Source: Cristatella mucedo
Taxonomy: Eukaryota > Bryozoa > Phylactolaemata > Cristatellidae
Direction: 5' to 3'
Length of the DNA stretch: 64,000 nt
NCBI GenBank assembly: GCA_009760855.2
Contig: WPIO01000075.1
Span: 1,534,001 to 1,598,000 of the forward strand
Part shown: in pieces, positions 47,726 to 59,039 of the stretch
How positions within the stretch are numbered: position 1 is the stretch's first letter
Layout of the letters: the number at the start of each line of letters is the position of its first letter
Translations under genes and position numbers: made by a program
The notes under the pieces: model-generated
Seen by the model: only the letters and a program-made list of their open reading frames with translations
Told to the model about the DNA's origin: nothing
The model's database searches: none

Positions 47726-48161
47726 GCCAAATGACCGGTTTAGCTAAGCGGGCGCTGTCGTCATTCGCAGCACTTCCGGCAGCGTGTGCCAGTCTGAATA
47801 GGTAGCAGCAGGCGTCAGAAGGATACGGAAGGGTATTCTTGTAGTTCTGCTTTGGCGTATGTCTGTATGAGAGAAATGTTAGACAAAACTCTCGTCAGAT
47901 TTTCACGTGCTAGCACGTTGGCAGTGACGTATGATTATGTTCCAACGAGATGCACGGGTAGTACGTTCAAATTTACATAGGTTAGTACACAGATAAAAAG
48001 TTATCTACGCAGGCCTGCCTCAGTAAGCGTGGGGGGAATTCGACCAGGTGCTGGACCATGCCTGAGATCCTTAAGAAAGAGACAGAGAGAGGGGGAAGAG
48101 AGAGACAGGTACAGAGAGAAAATTAGAGATAGAAATGTGGTTGGCGTTGTTCTGGGCCTTG
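47726..48161. other. No recognisable gene; purine-rich patch
   Basis: GA-rich at 48070-48130, next to the 5' LTR remnant. It holds no gene. Confidence 0.45.
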
Positions 48162-48243
48162 CTGCTCCGTGCCTTGTGCAATAAACCGTTGGCGTTGTTC
48201 TGGGCCAGCGTTCTGTGTGCCGAACCACAAGCTATTTCGTGGG

Positions 48244-48664
48244 ATGGAGCCGATGACGCCCTCGGAGATGTCTTGTGCAGCGTCCCTAGGCTTCGATGGC
48301 TTCGGAGACTTCGTTGGCTGGCTGCTGAACTTCGAGAGGGAGATCAAGAAAAGTGGCTACGAACAGAGTGAGTGCCACTTGTGTTTTAGTCCTTGCGATG
48401 CAAGGCGGGGCCTTCACGTTTGCCTCGGGGCTCCCGCAGGAAGTTCAGGATGACTATGCCAAGCTTCGTGAGGCCCTAGTGAGGGCATTCACCTCGCCGG
48501 CCGGTAGAGCGCGATTGCTGCACGCTGATCGGGTAAAGGCTGGTCGGACTGAGAGGGCCGACAGGAGCGACCGGAAGCGGCAGCAGCGGTCACCGACTGT
48601 GCCAGGCGAGAGGTTTGTCAGGCTGCCACCCCGTGGCGGCAGGCAACGGCTATCAAAGCGGTGA
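48244..48664 (+). pseudogene. Gag-like remnant, one frameshift
   Basis: Starts MEPMTPSEM. FDGFGDFVGWLLNFE resembles the 'F.G..D...WL..FE' entry of Ty3/Gypsy-type Gag. After a frame change near 48370 comes VLVLAMQGGAFTFASGLP, then DDYAKLREALVRAF, which is the usual continuation. A basic segment (RKRQQRSPTVPGERF) follows. Would be a capsid protein; broken here. Confidence 0.6.
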
Positions 48665-49545
48665 CGGTTGGTCAGGCTGCGATGGTGTTCCACGAAGCAA
48701 CGGCGTTGTGCGAGGCAACGGTCAGCGGTGTGGCTGAGGCGATGGAGAGTGAGACGGTGCACAGAGAGGCGGCGGCGTCTGCGTGGAAGGCGGCGACGTC
48801 TGCGACAGAGTCGGCGGCGTCCTCGACAGAGTCGGCGGCGTCCCCGACATGGTCGGTGGCGTCCGCGGCAGAGTCCGCAGCATCCGCGACAGAGTCGGCG
48901 GCGTCCAGGTGGAAAACGGCGGCGGCGGCACCCGTGACAGAGTCGGCGGCGGCGTCCGCGGCAGAGTCGGCGGCATCCGCGACAGAGTCGGCGGCATCCG
49001 CGTGGAAGGTGGCGGCGGCACCCGCGACAGAGTCGGCGGCAGCGTCCGCGGCAGAGTCGGCAGCGTCCGCCAGAGAGGTAGTGGCCGGCGATGCAGCGCA
49101 AGCCATGAATGTGACGTTGGCCTGCGATCAGCTGGTGGGCTGTGACGCGGCACAGGCAGGAGAGTGTATGCAGACCGAAGAGTCTGCACAGGCCGGAGAG
49201 ACTGTGCAGGACGGAGAGGCTTTCCAGCAGGGAGAATCTGTGGAGGCCGCGGAGACTGTGCAGGCCGGAGAGACTGCTCAGGTTGGAGAGGATACGCAGG
49301 ACGGAGAAGCAACTGCCTATATCGGAGAGACGGGGGCAGAATCGGCAGAGGCGGATGGAGCGACGGTGGTTGGTGTCCGGAAAACAGTGGCCGTGGACGT
49401 CAGCTCGACGACGATGGTTGGTGGCTCACGTTGCCGGCTGGTCGAAAAGGCCGTGCACCAGCTCGCCTCTTGCGATCAGCCGTCAGGTAGCCTGTGGGGT
49501 CAGCTATTGATGTTAGCTGCCATGTCGAGGATGTGTAGGGTCTAG
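48661..49545 (+). CDS. Ala/Ser/Thr/Glu repeat-rich open frame in the LTR element
   Basis: 294 codons from ATG at 48661 to TAG. The first half is built of degenerate AASATES/AAS units from a 15-bp DNA repeat. The second half has QAGE/QDGE units (ETVQDGEAFQQGESVEAAE). It may be a real fast-evolving product of the element or an accident of a GC-rich minisatellite: other frames are also open, including 215 codons on the minus strand. Starts about where the gag frame ends. No domain recognised. Confidence 0.3.
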   Translation: MTVGQAAMVFHEATALCEATVSGVAEAMESETVHREAAASAWKAATSATESAASSTESAASPTWSVASAAESAASATESAASRWKTAAAAPVTESAAASAAESAASATESAASAWKVAAAPATESAAASAAESAASAREVVAGDAAQAMNVTLACDQLVGCDAAQAGECMQTEESAQAGETVQDGEAFQQGESVEAAETVQAGETAQVGEDTQDGEATAYIGETGAESAEADGATVVGVRKTVAVDVSSTTMVGGSRCRLVEKAVHQLASCDQPSGSLWGQLLMLAAMSRMCRV

Positions 49546-49975
49546 TTTGTATCGTTTATAGATAGGCTCGTTCATTGCTGCTTAGATAGGCTCGTTCATG
49601 CTGCCCTGTACCTTGCAGCTACATGTGTTGGTGCTGCAAACTTGTGACCCTTCGTATTGGTGCTGCAAACTTGTGACCTTAAGGTCAAGGGGGCGTGTAG
49701 TTTGAGTGTATGCCAGCTCCTCTGATGAGCCTGTGATGTGGCATGGACACAGGCCGGTAACCGCTGGTGGCCAGATGGTGGATTCACCATCAGGGTCGGC
49801 CACTGCACAGTTGCGGCCCTCGATGAATCATCGGGGTCAACCAGGGGACTGGAGGACGGGAAGGAGACTCGAGTGTGAGAAGGGGGCGAAGGCAGTCGTG
49901 CGTCTTGCTGCTCCGTGCCTTGTATAATAAACCGTTGGCGTGTTCTGGACCAGCGTTCTGTATGCCGAACCACAA

Positions 49976-50026
49976 GAAAGAGAGAGAAAGAGAGAGAGAG
50001 CGAGAGAGTGTGAGAGAGAGAGAGCT
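49976..50026. repeat. (GA)n tract at the 3' LTR edge
   Basis: About 50 bp of GA repeats directly follow the LTR. A purine-rich patch also precedes the 5' LTR remnant, so the element may have inserted into a GA tract. Confidence 0.85.
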
Positions 50027-50439
50027 GAATCTCTTTCTAGTCCGTTAATACGCAACTCATAAAGCGTGAAATGATGAATTTCATTTGACTGGCAATACGG
50101 CCCACAATTTTAGCTCAAAAAACCATACACATGGGCATCCGAATTGAAGGTGCAAATGCTGTTAGGAGATTTTCAGCTTCATTTGAAAAAATTCCCTGGC
50201 CAGGAATGCCGTGAAGTTGATTATCACACAGCTATAGCCTTTAGGTGCAGACTCGATGACTGACTCAACGCACGGTCTCTAAAGGAATTACGGTGAACTA
50301 CTGTGTTTGCAGACAAACGAATTGAGCCAGAAAATCTAGTGGTGCACTGCGCAGCCTTGCAGTGCACCACTTCGAGGTGCCTTGTCGGCAAGGATTGCCG
50401 ACAGGCAAACAGGGAATGTACTTGTTAATGAAAATCATA

Positions 50440-50730
50440 GCTATACATTTGATATAGAGCCTTCAGAGAACTCAATCTTTTCTAGGCACTTTACATTTGC
50501 TGCAAGGAAGTGCGAATGAATGGTCAGTGGTAGCGTGCTCACAAAACAACAAGAGTAACATAAATAGTAGTGACACGTACAGGGTCAGCATGCCAACATG
50601 GTAAGTGGCAGCATGCACAGTGCTAGCATGCATAAGCACATGAAGGTCGAGTCACAGGGAACCGCTAAATGCTTTCATGCATAGATGCGTTTTAGTTTCT
50701 TTTTAAATGTGCTCAAGACAGGGAATGTCG
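50440..50730 (-). mobile_element. LINE-A 3' end
   Basis: Reverse of the LINE-A 3' segment ('gagccttcagagaactcaatctttt...gtcacaggga..ccgctaaatgc'). It meets LINE-B in the other orientation at about 50730. Confidence 0.8.
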
Positions 50731-51745
50731 TGATAATGTGCTGCAGTTGCTGGGGAAACTGAATGCTTGCCTTGCTGACATTCGATCCTGGATGTTGGAA
50801 AACTTCTTGAAACAAAATGACGATAAAACCAAGCTGCTGCTCATAGGACACCCAAAGCATGTGGTTGGATTAAAAGGCTTTGCTGTTCCAATAGGTGATG
50901 CTGTTGTGCGATCGTCACCAAGTGCTCGGAAGTTAGGTGTCGTTTTAGACAGCTACCTCAATTTAAAAGCTTCATTCATAAGACTGCTTCGACTGCGAGC
51001 CATCACGTCCGATCTGCATCCAAGATTAGGAGCAATCTTCCACAGAGGCTTGCAAAAAGTTAACTAGCTCCTTAGTTCTGTCTCGGCTTTACTATTGCAA
51101 TTCCCTTTTGGCTGAACTATCAAAAAAGATAACTAGGCCCCTCCAGCAGTCTATGAATATGGCTATCATTATGTCTATGAATATGGCAAGTTTTCAAATC
51201 CCAGAGGTTTAATCACGTGTCTCCTATGCTAAAAGAGCTAAGACGGATGCCGGCCATCCAGTGGATACAGGCCAAAGTTCTTACGCTGACCCACAAGGCC
51301 CGCCACGGCTAAGCTTGTTCATATCTAGCTGAACTTCTGCTTCAATTTCAGCCTCATCGTGCCCTCAGGTCCTGTATGGACAATAAATTAACTTTTCCAT
51401 ACCTCCGCTTATAGACAGTTGGCGACAGAAGTTTTAGCTCTGCATGCCCTAGGCTGTAGAACTAGATTCCACAGTTCTTATGCAACGGCAGCTACTCTCC
51501 TACTGCCTACTATTGCTCATTCTTTTCAGCAGTCCTGGGCTGATACTTCCATGCTACTCACTACCTCATCTGCTCTTCTGACTCTGCTATGCTTCTCACT
51601 TTCTCTTTGTTGAGTGAGACGAAGTCATTTGGCTACTGAATGCATACCGAAAGCCGCTTAGGCTATGAGCTTGCTAGTTCATTACAAAACTCTCTGGCGT
51701 AACGCCCTCATAGCCTCTATGTCTTTGTGAAGCTGCAGAAGGAGA
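50730..51745 (+). mobile_element. LINE-B C-terminal and 3' end
   Basis: Frame 50738-51067 encodes KLNACLADIRSWMLENFLKQ and TKLLLIGHPKHVVGLKGF, matching the post-YADD part of the LINE at 17910-19600. It then decays into the 3' UTR, ending near 51745. Confidence 0.85.
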
Positions 51746-52580
51746 TGCATTACATCGAGATGCCGGCGAGATTAGGCGAGAGTCCGATGCAGCTCTAAAC
51801 CCTCCGGCTGGCAGTCTTGTCAGTCCTGGCAGTCATTTTGCATCCTTACTAACTCTTCAAGTTATTCGAGACGCCGGCTTCTGAGTCGTTAGTCTCGGCT
51901 GTTGCCGAGACTAACGACTTTCTCCGCAGCAATCTGCTTGCAGCATTTAGCATGCCATTTAGCTGCGAAAGCTCAGGACTACTCGGTATTACGTTTACCC
52001 GAAAGCACAGTTGTATAAAAGGTTTTCTTAGGAATTGACAACTAGCAGCAGTTTAGACGAGTTAAATTGGGTACTAACGTAAATAGTCAGCCGTCGTGAG
52101 CCCCCATTTTCTACTTCGTAAAGCAGAGTATTTAGCCATTAATGTCTTTAGAGAAGTCCATAGATAAAAAGAACTGTGAGGTTAACATAGGTGAGCTGAG
52201 TATCCGGGAACAGGCTATAGGCCGGAATCGGCTAGTGACTGTTCAAGGTACTGAGATTAACCGTGTCACAAAAAACCTTAGAATCATCGAGATTTTATTA
52301 CGCCTCTGTAAAAAAGTGTTTTCAACGCATCGATGCACTTTTTCAGTCCACGATGCGGTAGCGTCTGAGGTACGGAGCAATTGGAAATGACAGGGAGAGC
52401 GAGACTGTCGGATAGAGGAAATGCGAGCGAAAGTGAGAGCGCATGTGGAAGAGAGGCTCTTAGAGACATACTCTGAATGCAGGTAGAGGAAGGGAGGGCG
52501 GATAAAGATGGATGCCGAACAGAGGAAGGCAGACGGAGTCTGTCAGACAGAGATAAAGGACACTGACAGAAGGGTGGTGG

Positions 52581-52634
<54 letters not shown>

Positions 52635-53514
52635 GTGTGTGTGAGAGAGACAGGGAGAGAGAGACGGAGAGCGAGAGAGATCTAGAGATCGAGAGAGAGA
52701 CCGGGAGAGCGACACTCTTTAGCACTCACAGTCTCAATCTCAAGAAACCTTGAGGCGTGTGAGGGCAGCCTCTTATGAACGTAAAACATTTTGTTCCGAA
52801 AGATGCAGGTTAATTCCCAGACTTTCGGTTTGATGCATGCAGCATGCTAAACTATCACCTTAGCTTCATCAATCACCAGCTTAAGTGAGAACTTGGCTAA
52901 AAACTTCACCTCGATAAATTACGAATGTCGGTCGAAGGCTTCGCCGGCTGTAGGCTGCCGCTTCTGCATTTAGGCTACCAAGCTACTGTGTCCTCCAAAC
53001 CTGCTCGCCTCTGTTGACTACTGGAATTCTCCGATACACTGTGCATCGGAGGATTCCCGTACTCAATTGGCTAATAATTGGCTCTACGATATCCATCTGT
53101 GCGTCAGCCAGAGCTACCAGAGCCCTGGCCACGAATAGCAGTGACCGGACAGTGGCAAACGGTCAGCCATTCCAAAAGACTTGCAAAATACAAAGGTTCA
53201 GCGCAAGAAATAAACTCAAACAATGTCAGACAGCAATAAATATATACGCACGTCACCGTCGCTAATTCAGTTAAAGGGGCAACTCGCTCAGAGAACGCCA
53301 AGACCTGATGCTCGTACCGCGCGACATTGGAAAGACAGGGCGCTCGAAATTACGCACCCAGCTCTAGGAACATTGCCGAAGGAGCGTCAGTAAAAAGGAT
53401 TGCCTTAACGTTACAGCTTAAAGTTACAGCTTCAGGTACGGCAGCAGACTTCATGCCGTCATTACGGACAATATACTAAGTAACTTTCAGGGCAATGACT
53501 CACCGACTAGCAAA
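51746..53514. other. No recognisable gene; (GA)n tract
   Basis: Contains GA repeats at about 52585-52631 with a purine-rich halo to 52710. A near-palindrome around 'cggcttctgagtcgttagtctcggctgttgccgagactaacgac' (51871-51917) could fold. No gene seen. Confidence 0.5.
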
Positions 53515-53650
53515 CTTTGTTCAACCAATGTTTATCAAGCATGATGTTACTCACCATTCAATTGCATTTCCCTTTGCAACAAATGTAAAGCGCCTAGAGA
53601 GAGATTAAGTTCTCTGAGGGCGCTTTACCAAGTGCTCTATTATTATTATC
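53515..53650 (+). mobile_element. LINE-A 3' end, short
   Basis: 'tatcaagcatgatgttactcaccattcaattgcatttccc' to 'gagggcgctttaccaagtgctctattattatt', a terminal fragment of LINE-A. Confidence 0.85.
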
Positions 53651-54846
53651 ATTAACCAACCTGAGTGGTTTCGGCCAGATTCTCGTCTTGTTTACCGGCC
53701 TAGTCGGGTGGCTTATACGTTATTATGGTTATCTTTTCAATATCGCACTTCTCATGAGGCTCATATTTTTTCAGATAGTTTCTGAGTGGTAGGAGTTTTT
53801 ATTTTAGCGTCAGTGACCAAGCTCAAAATTCATAACAACGGCGTAAACGTGGCTTAAAACTGACGACATCGCTTCCCCACTTCTCCTGTTACGGTTCTCT
53901 TTTTCCAACGCCAACTACAGGCCAGTGCATGCGTGCAAACGTTAGCCATCTAAACAGCTGGCTATATCGTATCGCGCTCCGCTATGCGTGCCTAGAGATG
54001 GCTGTACACTATCTGCATTTAAGTATTATAACTCGCAGTGCATATCAACCGTTCATGCATTAATCTTGTACGGTATACTTAGCACATTTTTAGATATCCG
54101 TAGACAAATAAATAGTCACGGTATTGTCATAGTGGTTAACAGTGACTCTGCAAGTGGGAAAAAAACTAATTTCGTCTCCCCTAGCTACAAGCTTACAAGC
54201 TTATATCACGTTTTTAGCTTATTTTAGCTTAAAATGCGACCGATAAGTTGAATAGTCTGCAACAGCGCCAGTGCACGAGGTCCAGCGACTGATCTGCAAT
54301 CAAGTCTGCAGTGCTTGATGCGAGATTGAAGTATTTTATCTACCCCTGCTAACTGCCCTACTGCGTCGCAAGGCTCCAAGTCAGCTTTCACCCTGGAGTA
54401 TTTAGGTCCCAAATACTACATGTAACGAATGTTTTAGATGCAAGTGTACAGGAGCCCAGTATAAGCTTTCACTTTTATGCCGATGACGCGCAGCTGTACC
54501 TGGGATGCGATCGCCCCTGCCTATAATCACGTCAAACTGTCTCGGCTTCCTAGCTATAGCGGCGAGCCTGCCAGTGATCATCACGACCTTGCTCCGCCGG
54601 AAAGTCTTTCAGAAAAGACAGTGCACCAAAGCAGTACCAACTTGAAACGTAACGCTGGTTGAGACCTGCCCAACTGCGAATGGAATCGGCTTCCTTTCAC
54701 GGTTCTCGGCTATAATACCTTTGGAGGTTATCTTGCACATGCTGTCATCTAAAAACATCCATTTGAACAGGCCAATTTGCAGCTAGTGTGATTCGGACGT
54801 CTGGCAACAAGCGCTCGAGTAAAAAATAAATAAATAAAAATACTTG
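53651..54846. other. No recognisable gene
   Basis: Mixed sequence. 54465-54500 contains a phrase ('cttttatgccgatgacgcgcagctgtacctggg') that reads FYADDAQLYLG, an isolated LINE RT motif C remnant. Otherwise nothing seen. Confidence 0.5.
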
Positions 54847-54847
54847 C

Positions 54848-54905
54848 TGATTTAACAGCCTTTTTTGTATAGCGACAGAAGAGCCTTTACGGCTATCACC
54901 ACACT
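54848..54905 (-). mobile_element. SINE 3' part
   Basis: 'gatttaacagccttttttgtatagcgacagaagagcctttacggctatcacca', as in the SINEs at 2905 and 44425 but without the tRNA head. Confidence 0.7.
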
Positions 54906-57897
54906 TATCTGATACCTTCAGCATTTGATTTCGTGCATAGACTGACTCATTGTCTCTTGTGGCTCATGTGCATGGCCCTACTCATATCAAGGGTCACACG
55001 CTCGACCAGATTTCCTCATACAACTGCACTTTGTCATCACCAATTATTAGCAAGTCCTGCTTATCTCACCACAGGCAGATCTTATTCAATCTACAGTGCG
55101 TGCCCACCTCCTCCTCTGAAATAACCTGTGAATCGCAAAACCTCAAGACCCTTGACTTTGATGCTTTCCGTGCGAGAATATCTGCTTCGCCTCTGCAGCT
55201 CAGTCCTCTCTCCGATCAGTCATCATTGATAGGGAGGTACAACACGACCCTAGCTGACACGTTTGATGAGTTTGCACCTCTGACTAAGCGCACTGTGCTC
55301 CCTCGCCTAGATGGCCAATGGTTTACCGCAAACATTAAACTAGCCAGGTCAACTAAGTGCAAGCTTAAAAAATAATAGAAACGATCAAGACTAATTGTTC
55401 ATCGACAAGCATGTGAAGACTACTGTAGGTCGTACCAATCGATCCTAGCAAAAGCCAAGCCTAGGTTCTTATAAAAATATCGTTAAATCACTGATGCACA
55501 ATCCAAAAATGCTGGTGTCGACCATCAACCATCTCCTCAACCGTTCACAGATTAGCTCCTTACCTGATGATCCTTGTGATGATCTAGCCAAGCGCTTCTC
55601 TCAATTCTTTGTGCAGAAGATAGACAAGATCAGGGAATCCTTCCCTGCGATGACAACATCCCCACTAAAATGTTGTTCCCGGATTCCTGGCTGCTCCTCA
55701 ATGTCTACATTTAAGCACGTTACTAGTGATCTCGTCCTGAAGTTCGTATGCCAATAAAAGATGACAAGTCCTCTGGACCCTATTCCCACTGTCCTGCTCC
55801 TACGATGCACAGATCTGCTGCTGCCATGCATAACTAACATCATTAATATGTCATTAGTCTCGGTTTATGTCTCAGCACTTTTCAAAAAAGCTGTAGTCGG
55901 GCCACTTCTCAAGAAAGTGACACTGGACCAAGAACTTGAGCAACTTTCGCCCAGTCTCCCTTCTAGCATTCCTATCAAAGACACTGGAACGGGTCGTGGC
56001 GGACCAGCTGAACTCATATATTGAAACCTCAAACCTCGCTAGTAGGTTCCAGTGTGGCATTAGAGCTAATAACTCCACGGAGTCAGCATTGCTTAGCTGT
56101 GTACAACGACCAACTTGGGAATGCAGACACAGGTAGAGTGTCTCTGCTTGTTTTGCTCGATCTTTCGGCAACTTCTGATGCTATCGATCACAAGGTTCTT
56201 CTAGAGCCACTCTCAATATCGCCCGGGCGTCACTGGCACAGCTCTACAATAGTTCAGATCATATCTCAGTGGGAGACTCCAGAGTATTGACGTAAATGGA
56301 CAAATATCATCCGAGGTACCTTTGAAATATGGGGTACCTCAGGGTTCCGTGCTAGGTCGAGTTCTTTTCACGGTTTATACTCTCCCTCTTGCTGATGTGA
56401 TTGCCAACCACAATCTAGGCTTTCACATCTATGCGGATGACACTCAGTTATACCTTTGCTTTGATCCCTCCCAACCTTCGAACACCTCAAATTTTCTCAA
56501 TACACTTGTTGCATGTATTGATGACATCCCAACATGGATGGCAACAAATTTTCTAAAACTAAACAATGATAAAACTACCGTACTAGTTATGTGAAAACCC
56601 AGTGTGATTCAGAAATTTGAAAGGCTGACGCTCAAAAATGGCTCTGCCAGCATATCTCCTGTTGAATCAGTCGAAAGCTAGGTGTCCTGTTCCAAAGTGA
56701 CCTGTCGTTAGACGACTACGCCAGCTCCACAGTCAAATCTGCCTACTTTCAGCTTCATAATATTGCTAAAATTTGGGCTTGTTTAGATAAGGATACCACG
56801 TCTAAGTTGGTCAATGCATTCGTGACATCCCGACTTGACTTCTGTAACTCACTGCTTGCTGGCCTACCGGCATGTGCAATCAGATGATTGCGGCTTGTGC
56901 AAAACTCCTCAGCGAGGCTTGTCTGTCGTGAGCGTCGCAGTTGCCACCTCACACCCCTTCTCGCCGACTAGCACTGGCTACCAGCCAAGCAACGGATCGA
57001 CTTCTGCGTTTTGTCCCTCACTGTTAGGTCATTTCAGCTCGAAATCAAGGTATCACATGCCAGAGCGACCTCTCGTTAGACGACCATGTCCGCCTAACAG
57101 TCAAATCTGCCTATTTTTCAGCTTCATCACATTGCTAAAATTTGGGCCTTTTTTAGATAAGGATACCACTTCCAAGTCGGTCCATACATTTGTGACATCC
57201 CGTCTCGACTTCTGCAACTCACTGCTTACTGGCTTTCCAGCATGTGTAATCCGCCGATTGCAGCTTGTGCAAAACTCCGCAGCTACGCTTGTGGTTTGTG
57301 GTGAGCGTCGCAGCTGTCACATTACACCACTTCTCGCCGACCTACACTGGCTACCAGTCAAGCAACGGATTGACTTCAAGGTTTTGTCGCTCACTTTTAG
57401 GTCACTTCCTTCTTTGGCTGCAGCCTATCTGTCAGATATACTCCCCCCATCAGGCCAAGCATCGTACCACCCACTTTTCGTAATCCAACAGTCTACAAAT
57501 ACCTCTTACAAACCTCGAATCCTTTGGAGACCGTGCATTTAGTTCGTATGCTCCCAAAGCCTGGAACTGCCTCCTGACCTGGGTAAAAACATCCCCTGAC
57601 GTAACCACATTTAAAAAGAACTAAAAAACACCTATTTAGGACAGCATTTAGTGGATCCCCGTGATTCGTCCTTCATATTTGTAATGCGTGCTGACACTGT
57701 GCATGCTGCCACTAACCACATTTGCATGCTGACCCTGTGCATGTCACCCCTAACCAAGTTATTCATTTTGTTTATCAAGCAAGATAATACTCACGATTCA
57801 ATTGCGTTTCCCTTTGCGACAAATGTAAAGCGCCTAGGAAGAGATTAGGCTTTCTGAGAGCGCTTTATCAACTTCATTATTATTATTATTATTACCA
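54906..57897 (+). mobile_element. LINE-A, longest copy, with broken ORF2
   Basis: Begins in the endonuclease C-terminus (HGPTHIKGHTLDQISSY), then a linker (QWFTANIKLARSTK), RT entry (NFRPVSLLAFLSKTLERVV, about 55940), motif A as LVLLDLSATSDAIDHKVL with Ser for Phe, motif B GVPQGSVLGRVLF at about 56331 and motif C FHIYADDTQLYL at about 56424-56460. Several frameshifts and stops break it. A C-terminal segment is present twice (about 56690-56990 and 57060-57345). The 3' UTR ends in (ATT)n at 57870-57893. CR1/Jockey-type; dead. Confidence 0.88.
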
Positions 57898-58015
57898 CCA
57901 TTTGAAGTGGTCATAAAGCATATCCCACCGCAGGATTGAAACCCACGAACTCGGTCCCGAGGTCGTGAAAAGCAACCGCCTTACCTAGTGAGCCATTACA
58001 GACCATTACATATCG
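57897..58015 (-). mobile_element. tRNA-derived SINE head
   Basis: Reverse of the tRNA-like part: 'ccgcaggattgaaacccacgaactcggtcccgaggtcgtgaaaagcaaccgccttacctagtgagccatta' mirrors 1810-1885. It sits immediately after the LINE-A (ATT)n tail. Confidence 0.75.
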
Positions 58016-59039
58016 GGCTGTACACGTTGGCGCACATTGACATTGACCGACATCGACCAAGCAACTGCAGCGTTCTGCTTTCAGTCACTTCAGCATTCGA
58101 CTCGATCGCGACAGCTACTGCAAGGCATGAGAGTGAGACCACTATACAAGCCAGCTCACCATATTCTTGAATTATTAAAAGCTCATTTTCGAAGACTATG
58201 CAGTGGATGATACGGCCCCTCATCTCAATAATGCATTTCCTCAACCAGGGCTACAAAAATCCGATACACAGGGACTTGCCCAGAATGCCTCGACAACGCA
58301 AGCTTCCGGTCTGCGAAGTTGGTATTTACAGCACAGCTAGGCCTGACACGCCCCGGATTTTGATTGGTCGGCTGGATCAAAAAGTTGAGACAGTTTCTCC
58401 CTCCTCCTGGTGAGTCTGCAGACTTGGCTCCTACCTCAAAATGTAATGACATATGATGACGCACTAGTCCGATTCTGTGTGAAGTCTGTTCAAAATCTGT
58501 GGGAAAGTCTACCGTGTACACACAGGATTAGCCACTCCTTCAGACAGTCCGATAGGGCCCGTCTGTCAGTGGTGGCCGTCGGAGGGTCGTTCAGCTTTCC
58601 ACGTATGGCGCCTTCCCCCTCTGGCAAACCGCATTCGCACGGTCGGTCTCATTTCAGTCTTGCTCCAGTCCTACTTTAGTCTTTCGCCTTGCAACTAGTT
58701 CGGTCGCCTCTTACCGGCTTCAGTTCCAGAGGGGTCGCTGATAATAATAATACAATATCGACTATCTGTAGATTGAACGCAATTTCGGCTATGTACATAC
58801 ATTGCCCATAGAGGCTAATTTGGCGCCACTATGTCATCGTTTAGAGCAGAGCCAGCTCAGTCTCCTCTCATCCTGCCACGGGCATTATGAGAACAACCGA
58901 AGAGCACAGCTGGAAGCTCTAGGAACAATCGACGACTCATTAGCTGGGAGGTAAGAGTGCCTCAGGAAAGTTGGCTGCGATAGTGGGCTGCAATCTTTTT
59001 CGAGAGCATTGATAGTTGCAGCTCGTCACACCCCGCGAT
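58016..59039. other. No recognisable gene
   Basis: Mixed sequence with frames below 100 codons and no domain. Confidence 0.45.

Larger units (their letters stand above)
48162..49974 (+). mobile_element. Small non-autonomous LTR retrotransposon
   Basis: A 3' LTR of about 279 bp (49696-49974, TGTAG...CCACA) with AATAAA-like 'ataataaacc' near its end, preceded by the purine-rich 'aaggtcaaggggg'. A partial 5' LTR (48162-48229) ends in the same 'aaaccgttggcg...ccgaaccaca'. Between them lie a gag remnant and a repeat-rich open frame. No protease, RT, RNase H or integrase is visible, so it would depend on helper proteins. Confidence 0.7.

Noticed and set aside
48454-49312. Minus-strand frames of 144-215 codons
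   Set aside because: Shadows of the GC-rich repeat in the LTR element, with Arg/Cys- or Pro-rich monotony.
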